A stretch of 64,000 nucleotides of DNA from Rosa chinensis (Eukaryota > Streptophyta > Magnoliopsida > Rosales > Rosaceae), in the NCBI RefSeq assembly GCF_002994745.2, contig NC_037088.1, forward strand, positions 129,001-193,000, read 5' to 3'. Every line of letters starts with the position of its first letter. Positions within the stretch are counted from its first letter, which is position 1. The notes beneath the pieces are model-generated. The model made no database searches. It was not told where the DNA came from and worked only from the letters and a program-made list of their open reading frames with translations. The position numbers and the translations under genes are program-made. This document shows positions 56,347 to 64,000 of this stretch, piece after piece.

Positions 56347-58185
56347 TGATAGGAGCATAAAATGCGACATTTATAATATTAAAACCGTATATTTCGCTAA
56401 GTTATTTCCTTTAACTTGATCAATTTAACTTATTAGGTGTTCTATAGGTACATTGTGTTCGTGATGATACTTTAAGAGCTAAATGGAGTCTCAAAGTTCA
56501 GAAATGACTAAGGAAATAATGCAGAAGAGAAAGTGAGCTAGACATTTTCCTACTCCGGCTAGGAGAAACCAAGCCAAGCAAGGAAGAAGGAGCGGCCGCC
56601 TGACCAAATAAACTCCAAATGAGCTGAAACTCTCCAGATCCATTCTAGACATCCTAAGAAACATTTCTTATGAAGAGTACAAGAGCCAGATAGAAGTGGA
56701 AGGCCTTCAAACAATCAGTCCAATTTTCTGCAGAAGCAAAACTGGAAAACTGGACCTGTAAGGAGTCCAGCAGCGTTTCCGGCCCAACCACTATACCAAA
56801 AGCTCTGAAATTCTACCAGGATGATCTATATTCATAAATGAACATTTATTATGAATAAGTCACGAGAAAAATATGAATTCTTGGTGGAGAAATAATTGAA
56901 GGAATAAAAGGGCAGAAACTGACCTAAAAATAGCTCAACACCACATGTTCATGTTTCCTACCCACATGAAGAAAGCTAGATGCTTTTCTCTTTTTCCTTG
57001 GATATATTTTTCTACTCCAATCTCTTTAATTGATCATTATCACTTCCATGTTTTTGCACCTTCATGCTTTGCTTTCATTTCATCATTACTCCATCTTTTC
57101 CATATTTTACAAACCACTTTCATTATTTTTTTTCTTCCATTCATCATTTCACTCTTCTTTTTCTTCCCTATATAAACACCTTCTCCTCTCACTCTTACTC
57201 ACAGTTCCTCCATCCATTTCATCTTCTTTGTCTCTCCATTTCCTCTCCATTCTCTAGTTTTTAGTACACATTCCTTCATCCATTTCATCTTCTTTGTCTC
57301 TCCATTTCCTCTCCATTTTCCTTTCCATTCTCTAGTTCTTAGTTACATTCCTTTATCCATTTCATCTTCTTTGTCTCTCCATCTCCTCTCATCTTCCTTC
57401 ATCCATTTCAAGGTGTATTATATCCTTTCTCTTGTTTTCTGTGTTTGATTTTGTAAGACTATGAATTCTAGTTAACAAATAATGTTAAGGGCAAAGTTTA
57501 AAGCCCGTCTCTATGTTTGAATAAAAGTTGTGATTTCTTTATGGTTGTTTTCTATGTTGCTTATGTGAGATGATCAATTGATTTTGTTTTATGGAAAGCT
57601 TTTATATGTTTTTGTTCTTTGGTGCGCAACTTAGAATGATTGCATATAATTGGAGCTACTAATTAGGTTCATGCTTTGTGACCCTAATTCAAATAAGCAA
57701 TACAGGCTTTGGACCAAAGTTGAAATCAATTGGTTTGTGTTATTGAATAGACATGCTTTGTGTACTAGGATTAATACAATTATTGACCAAACTTTCACTT
57801 GCTCTTAATGATTTGAAACTTGAGTTTGCATGGTTGCTTTGATTGTGTGAAACCTGTTTTCAAAATATATTGGTTAGGTGCTTTGCTTGATCAATTGTGT
57901 AAAGGGAAGTAAAATAAGGGACGTTGGTTGCTTTGATCTTTGTTTCTTGGTTGATATATTCTCGTATCATAGATAACCAACTATTAGAATTGTAACCAGA
58001 TTTCTTGCATATGGATGTAGTTTTGATCTTTGTTCCTTATGTTCCACCCTTGTAAATGTGTTTTTACATTTTCTTTATTTTATTTATTTTTTTTCAACCA
58101 TAGTTCTTAAACCCCCATTTTATTTCGTTATTTGTATATATTTCTATTCTTTATATTCTTTTTGTAAATAATACTTTATTATTTT
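56347..58185 (+). repeat. LTR-like sequence following the polypurine tract
   Basis: It starts TGATAGGAGCATAAAATGCG and extends to the TGTTTGG start of the next LTR at 58186. A CCTATATAAACACC box lies near 57167. A segment at about 56560-56800 is the inverse of 59050-59260 in the neighbouring LTR. No second copy is in the window, so the exact ends are inferred. Confidence 0.5.
57206..57412 (+). repeat. Tandem repeat, about 66-77-bp unit
   Basis: Three copies of a pyrimidine-rich unit built on CATCCATTTCATCTTCTTTG followed by TCTCTCCATTTCCTCTC, just downstream of the TATA-like box of the LTR-like sequence. Confidence 0.88.
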
Positions 58186-59453
58186 TGTTTGGCTCCAGTT
58201 TTGTTGCAGCTGGTCAACAGTCTCTTTTCTGCGCGGGCGTGCCAGCACCGTTCGGGTGCGGTCGTCGGGGGGTGTCCCTTGACCTGACTTCTTTCAAGTG
58301 ATTGTTGACGAGGAGAGCACCAACCTCGTCGCTGGATTCTTTGTGCCTCGTGGCGAGGACTTTGGTGAAGTTTCTTCTTGTAAATCACAATCGATACTCG
58401 ATGTTGTAGATCGAGCAGAGCGAGAACCACCGGGAAGTGAGGAGAACTTGCTAAAGCGTGACTTTAGCTTGGCTGGGTTGCTAGGGCGTTACCCTTGCTT
58501 AGCTGGTTCTGTAACCGTTGTGGTCGCGGCACTACCGTCGGCTCCCGAGGAGACTAGGACCGAAGTACGTTGACAGAGGGTTTGGTGGCACTAATAGTCG
58601 GCTTCTGGGAAGACTAGGACTAGGAGTGTGATCACCGGTAAGAGAAAGAGAAGGAGAGGAGTTGCTCTTAGAGAGGTTGCTCTAGAGAGAACTTAGATCA
58701 TCTTAGAGATGTTGTTATGATGTTGTGAATTGGTGTTTTCCTTTGTTCTCTTAGCCTCTATTTATAGGCTTCCAAGCAACACTATTTGGCCTTAAAATAA
58801 ATCATAATGGAGCACTTAATGGGATCATGATGGAGCACTTATGAGATTATGGAGCACTTATGAGATTATGGAATTGTTAGGTTTAAGCACTTAAAACACT
58901 AATGGAATGTTAGGTTTAAGCACTTTCTGCTCCTTTTTTGCTGCAGCTATATCTCCACCAAGAACTCAAAATGGGCTTTCGACTTCTTCATATCAAATGA
59001 TCCAAAATGAGTGTAGATCATTGTGACAAATTTTCAGAGCTTTCTTCCATGTGGTTGGGCCGGAAATGCTGCTGGACCTCTTACAGGTCCAGTTTTCCAG
59101 TTTTGCTTCTGTAGAAAATAGGAGTGATTATTTGAAGGCCTTCCACTCAAAACTAGCTCTTGCACTCTTCATAAGAAATGATTCTTAGGATGTCTAGAGT
59201 GAATCTGGAAAGTTTCAACTCAGTTGGAGTTCATTTGTTTAGTCTTCCACCCCTCCTTCCTTGTTTAGCTCGGTTTCTCCTAGTCAAAGTAGGAAAATGT
59301 GCTTGACTTTTCATGCTTCCATAGTAGGCTTTATTTAGCCTCTAAATATATATTTCGAACTTGTCGACAATATATAGCTTGAGCCACTGATATTGGCTCA
59401 ATTTATCCAAGACGTGCCTTGTCAGGCCAAAATGTTTATTTTGGGTCCAAACA
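58186..59453 (-). mobile_element. 3' LTR of a gypsy-like element with a PMD gene
   Basis: A 1,268-bp unit starting TGTTTGGCTCC and ending GGGTCCAAACA. It is a reverse-oriented, longer relative of the LTR at 41633-42307. On the minus strand it is preceded by a polypurine-like TCTGGGGGGCAA (59454-59465). A CTATTTATAGG box lies near 58757. The extra length relative to the other LTR includes a block that matches 56560-56800 inverted. The rest of the element, beyond the PMD gene, runs off the right edge of the window. Confidence 0.68.
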
Positions 59454-60324
59454 TTGCCCCCCAGACCTCGAAGTCAAAGGTCTCCGTCTTGACTGAAGAG
59501 GTCTTGAATCAGTACCACTCTTATAATATTGTTGCTTCAAAGTCGTTGTTCCAAAGCCACTTTTATTGGCTTGAAATTGCTTGACTGATTCCATATAGGC
59601 CTCTAAATAGGCCATAAAGCTTGAATGCCACTACTGAATTGCCTTTGTCATGAACTGACGCTTCCTTTGCCAACTTTATTGCCCCCCCATGGATCTGATG
59701 TCTGGTATGCAGTAAATTGATGAAACTTGGACAGGTTGTCGAAGATCAGAACTTTAGCGTGCCCCTCATGCGAAGGAGACTGCTTTTGATCGCGAATGAG
59801 GATCCTTCTCTTCCTTGGTGGTTGCTTCGCCATGTGTATAGCAACAAGTATCTGCCTTGTTCGCTGGCTCTCTGTTGATTTTCTCAAATGTAGGGGTTGT
59901 AGCTGCTTTCCTGGCTTGATCAAAGCCTATAGTACTTGGCGACATAAGATGCAAAATAGCAAATTGTTTGCTGTCATTTAATCCTTCGCGAGTCTTATGC
60001 CGAAGAGGATGATTGGATCATGGCTATCGACATCATGACGTGTGACCAAGTGAAACCACCATACTTGCTGCAACTTTAGCATCTAAAACCGCATCGGTTT
60101 TAATCATGTTTTAATTAAAAAACATCAGGCCACTATGCTGGCTCTGCGGTGGTAAGAAAAGGTGGAATATCTTCACTGTCGCCTTAGATGCGATCCTCAA
60201 GATGGAATAATGATTCATTAATTATCAACCAGGGCCACTCACTGGCCCAACTAATAAATTAATCTCCAAAATATCTGAGCTATAAATCGAGGTGTAATGG
60301 AGAAGTAATCCTTGCGACCTAGAA
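59454..60324 (+). promoter_or_regulatory. Leader/promoter region of the PMD gene
   Basis: This 870-bp stretch separates the LTR from the PMD start codon. On the minus strand it is the element's 3' untranslated region with the polypurine tract; on the plus strand it should hold the PMD promoter and leader. I find no clear TATA box beyond AT-rich patches such as GAGCTATAAATCGAGG at about 60278. Confidence 0.4.
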
Positions 60325-63300
60325 ATGGCATCCAAGAAACCATTCGTTATCGATCAGGCAGATGAAATCACTGAGAAAGCCGCATTCAACTGGCGGACTA
60401 ACATGAGTATTCGATGTAGACGTCAGACCGGAGAGGAGAGAAGCCGACTGATGGGCTTTGGTGGCGGTGATAGTCAAGCGAGTCTGGGTCCCACACCTCG
60501 CGATCGTTTGCCAGATGATGCTATGGCCTATTATGGGCTTCCCATCCGCCGTCCCATAGCGGCTCTTCGGCAGGTGCCTGGTGATTTTAGCAGTTGGGGA
60601 CCAAGGAGGAAAGTGGGCTTCTGGCCTACCGTCACTCCCGAGGAAAAGGTTTGGTATCAGGAGGTCCGAGCGAGAGATTTGGCCCGATGGGATGCGGTGG
60701 GTATCACCCAAACCATCGATCTATGCTTCTGTCTTCCCCATAATACTAGCCCTGCACCGCTAGCCGCCGCTCTTTGCTTCTGGAACACCTCCAGCAATAC
60801 ATTCGATTTCCGGTTTGGGCAGATGAGCATAACTCTGCTGGATGTTCTTACCATCACGGGGTTGCCCATTGACTTTGACCCTTATGTGCATGGTCAGTTT
60901 GATGGCATTCAATTTTCTTTGAGAATGGATATGGTTGGTCGAGGGCATTACAGCAAATCCTACCCATTCTGGCGCGCCTATTACTGCACCCAGCGTGACC
61001 ATACAGGAGGTATCGCATTCCTAGAATTCTGGCTTTGCAAATTTATCTTTTGCACTTCTTCCAACAAACCTACTGGGCCCTGGAATTCTCTGGCCACTGC
61101 TCTCTACAATGGTATTTGTGTTGGCCTTGGGCAACCTGTATTGGGTGCGTTATATCGCTCTCTTTATAGGGCCGTAATGCGCCCCTTTGATACCGACATT
61201 AGTGGCCCTTTTTGGATTCTTGCCTTTTGGCTGCAGATTTATTTCCCTCGCTTCCGTCGCGGTGATATTCCAAAAGAACCTCCAGTTGATTCCCTTTTGG
61301 GGAACTGGATTTGCCGCAACGTAAGGTATCGAGCTCCACCCTACTCCGAGTGTTTTATTTACTTGTACTTGCTGGGAGAGATGCCGGACCCAAAAATAGT
61401 CCTTTCTAGGCGATTCCCTCCTCCCCTTGATGATGGATTTCTACCCAGTGGACGGGATCATAGTGAAAGAGCCCTCCTGGCCTTTCGTCGCGCCATCTCC
61501 TGCTTGGATATTCGTCTTTCCACTGATCGTGTAAGTTACGAGCTCTACGCCCCTAACCACTTTGCTCGCCAATTTGGGTTGGCCCAGTTGGTACCCTGGC
61601 CTCTGGTTGATTCTGCCAATTACTACACCTCTTGGCGGAGATTAGCCCCGCCTGGGTCTGCCCCCTTTCAGAGTCAGTTTATTTTGATAGTGATTCCCCC
61701 TTGGGTCAGAGCGCTATACCCCCTCAACGATGTCGATGATGACTATGCTGATTGGTGGAAAGAAGTGTCAGTGAACTGTTGGGACCCGCCACATGACGAA
61801 CTCTTCGTCCTGATCTTTCATGGCATGAGTAGCCCTGGTCCGGAGGACCGTGAGATTCTTGAGCGCTTCTCCAAACCTGTAGCACAACCCCCGCGACCTA
61901 TTCTACCTTCTCGCTCATTGCGTCCAGGGATACAAATCCACGAGCCTAGGGCAACAGTAAGTTTTTGTCTTTCTTCACCATTCCATTTCCTTGTATTTGA
62001 TTTTCCCGCTCTTATTCCTGTGTGTGTTTTGCAGCAAACTAACCGGAGCAGGACGGCCTCTGTTCAGGCCGGGAAACAAAAGGCAATAGCAGAGGAGACT
62101 TCTGGGGGAAAGTCTTCGCATGATGAAGATCCCGCTGAGGTAATTTGGTTAAGAACGATCCAAAACTTGTATATTTGGTGCTTCCCCCCTTTTGAGTTAT
62201 GACTCTTTTCTCGTACAGGCCACTGCTGTCTTTGCTTGCAAACGCGATCGAGCTCAATTCGTCGAAGAAAGTTTTGAAGATGATGAACCTCTGGGAATGC
62301 GACTGGTAAACTCTGGCCCCGTCTTATCCTATTTAAATTTAAAATCTGGGCAGGATTTTCACTATGTATCTTTTGACAGGTCCGTCAAAGGACCACTGAT
62401 CCCTCTCGCCTGAGCGAGGCTGGACCCTCAGCGACTGCAGAAGAGCCAATTCTCTCGCTAGTTCAAGCATCAACTAACCCTGTGGCAACTCTCCCATCTC
62501 TCACTACAGAGCATCTGCAAGGTCCTACCATTCTAATAACGATCTCTGATGACGACTCCTCGGAGGATGAAAGCGTGGAAAGCCATTCTGAGACTTCTGC
62601 CGCTTATGAGGAACTGATGACGACAGAGATTCTCGCGGCACTAGAGGTTCAAGAGGTGAATGAGGCGGTGCCTCTTCCTCTTGACCACGTACCAGATATT
62701 GACCCGACAGCTCGAGAGGTAAGCCACTGTTTGGCCAATACTTTCCATTTCCCTTTAGATCCAACCCTGCTCTCTGACATTTCTGAACCTGACCAGGATT
62801 CTGTTTGTATCGAGGAGGTGGCTGCAAAAGCTACTGGTCTTATCGGCGGGATGGTCGCCCCAGAGATGGAAAATGATACTAACTGTGGTGGTGCCCCCCA
62901 AGTTTCGCGAACAAATGAGACAACTGTCGAAGCTGAGGGCGCTGTGCTTGAATCTACTCCACTTGCCCATGGTGAGCCGCGAGTTGAGTTTCCAGATTCT
63001 CCTGCGGCTGAAGGGATAGACCAACCTATTGACGATGAAGAAACTGAGGAAGCTGTCCACCCTTTTGCATTGGTGGTTCGTGATCCTGTGGCGCCTCTGC
63101 CGCCTCCTCCTCCTACCAGATTCGAGAGATTGATGAGGGTATTGGAGGTAACTCCTCCTTCTGCTGTGGATGAGGCTAAGATGGTGCTTTACGAACATCT
63201 GGGTCCTCGGGTATTGGAGACTGACATCCTCCCGCGAGTCTTGGAAGCTCTAAGGTATCTTCGCCAGGAGAAGGTATTGACCCTGCAGCAATTTAGTGCT

Positions 63301-63717
63301 ATTGACGATCTACTGAATGAACTTGATAGGGCTCGCCGCCATCAATCAGCCGCGAACACCCAGGCTCACGACGCTCGAGAGGCTTTCAATAACCTTTCCC
63401 AAGAAATGGACATCCCCCGCGGTATTTTAAATGAGCGAGCCATCCGTCTGCGGGAACTACAAATCCAAAGGTCCGACTTCAAACTTCGGATCCAGACTCT
63501 CCAAGCCCGTTTAGCCTTTGTTGAGAAGGCGATTGTTGCAGAAGAAGCTCAACTCGATGAGCCTTTGGCTGCTTCTGAAGAAATGGGCCGCAACCTGGCC
63601 CATATCAGAGATCGGGCCACTCAGGCCGAAGCTGGTGCCATCGCAGCGAAACGCCACGTGGAGGAACTTTGTTTGAAATTGAGCTTTGCGGGCCAATCTT
63701 TGTACGCCCCCTCATAA
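60325..63717 (+). CDS. Plant mobile domain (PMD, aminotransferase-like) protein with coiled-coil tail, five exons
   Basis: Joining 60325-61956, 62035-62139, 62219-62305, 62380-62718 and 62797-63717 gives 3,084 nt, all in frame with GT-AG introns, and a 1,027-residue protein. Residues 50-520 form the PMD domain: MAYYGLPIRRPIAALRQVPG, WDAVGITQTIDLCFCLP, FGQMSITLLDVLTITGLPID, FLEFWLCKFIFCTSSNKP, then FWLQIYFPRFRRGDIPKEPP. Acidic low-complexity sequence follows (ITISDDDSSEDES). The C-terminal 280 residues carry RFERLMRVLEVTPPSAVDEA and a coiled coil. Host PMD proteins such as MAIN and MAIL1 act in transcript regulation and silencing; many others ride on transposons. This gene sits antisense in a gypsy-like element beside its 3' LTR. 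It shows no frame break, unlike its relative at 38470-41560. Confidence 0.85.
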
Positions 63718-64000
63718 ACCTGTCGGTCTCCTCAAATGCCAATAATCTCTTCTTTTAATAGCTAACTCCTCAAAAACCGCTCCTCACATGCTACTAGACT
63801 CTTTTTTTCCCGAGATTTGGAATCACTAATCTCGATTTACTGACATCGGTTTGACTCTTTAACCATCCATCCAAGGGTGGGGATTTTCTTGAAGTCCCTT
63901 TAAATAGTTGTATTTTGGGCAAGGAATACTCACAACAAATTTTCTGAAACATTCAAGAAATGGCCTTTCAGTCCTTGCTTCTCTTTATCCTTCTGCACAA
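63718..64000. other. Right edge of the window
   Basis: After the PMD stop there is AT-rich sequence. An ATG at 63960 opens a frame (MAFQSLLLFILLH) that runs off the edge and could begin another gene; it is too short to judge. Confidence 0.3.

Overview
The window looks like nuclear DNA of a flowering plant, most likely a eudicot. It is AT-rich, has GT-AG introns and microsatellites, and is packed with typical angiosperm transposable elements (CACTA, hAT, Mutator-like, Harbinger, plant L1-type LINEs, Ty3/gypsy Tat-lineage elements). A rosid such as Rosaceae is plausible, but the sequence does not prove it. I see no rRNA, tRNA, CRISPR or bacterial features.

Layout. 1-4.9 kb: a possible CACTA end, a hAT element (1549-2799) holding a solo gypsy LTR, and a MITE-like inverted repeat. 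4.9-9.5 kb: a Mutator-like element carrying host-like gene pieces (Pack-MULE type), itself hit by two hAT elements; one of these seems to carry a cardiolipin-synthase-like fragment. 11.5-17.4 kb: the clearest host gene, a four-exon SOSEKI (SOK, DIX-like polarity protein) gene on the minus strand, with a 4.25-kb LINE in its second intron. 18.1-32.4 kb: a 14.3-kb CACTA transposon with a TCA target duplication. Its tnp2 gene is internally deleted and was split by a solo LTR (TSD ATTGC) and by a 7.6-kb Tat-lineage retrotransposon (TSD GCTGG). A MULE-type element (TSD AATTTAATT) also sits in the CACTA. 32.4-33.6 kb: a decayed LINE ORF1. 34-42.5 kb: 3' ends of two further gypsy-like elements, one inserted into the other; they carry antisense genes of the putative gypsy-type transposon family and of the plant mobile domain (PMD) family. 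42.5-46 kb: a Harbinger-type pair, a Myb/SANT-like C-terminal ORF followed by a three-exon transposase-derived gene that keeps its reading frame but lacks two of three catalytic acids. 46.3-53.7 kb: a LINE insertion bounded by a 56-bp direct repeat, with a 1.3-kb-arm inverted repeat at its 5' side. 53.7-58.2 kb: degenerate repeats and the 3' end plus LTR of another gypsy element. 58.2-64 kb: an LTR followed by an open five-exon PMD gene.

How it fits together. Most coding sequence belongs to mobile elements. The recurring theme is an extra gene lying antisense to the retroelement, next to its 3' LTR; it appears in up to four elements here with two unrelated protein families. The SOSEKI gene and the Harbinger-derived gene are the best candidates for host function. 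Exact target duplications give a relative insertion order in several nests.
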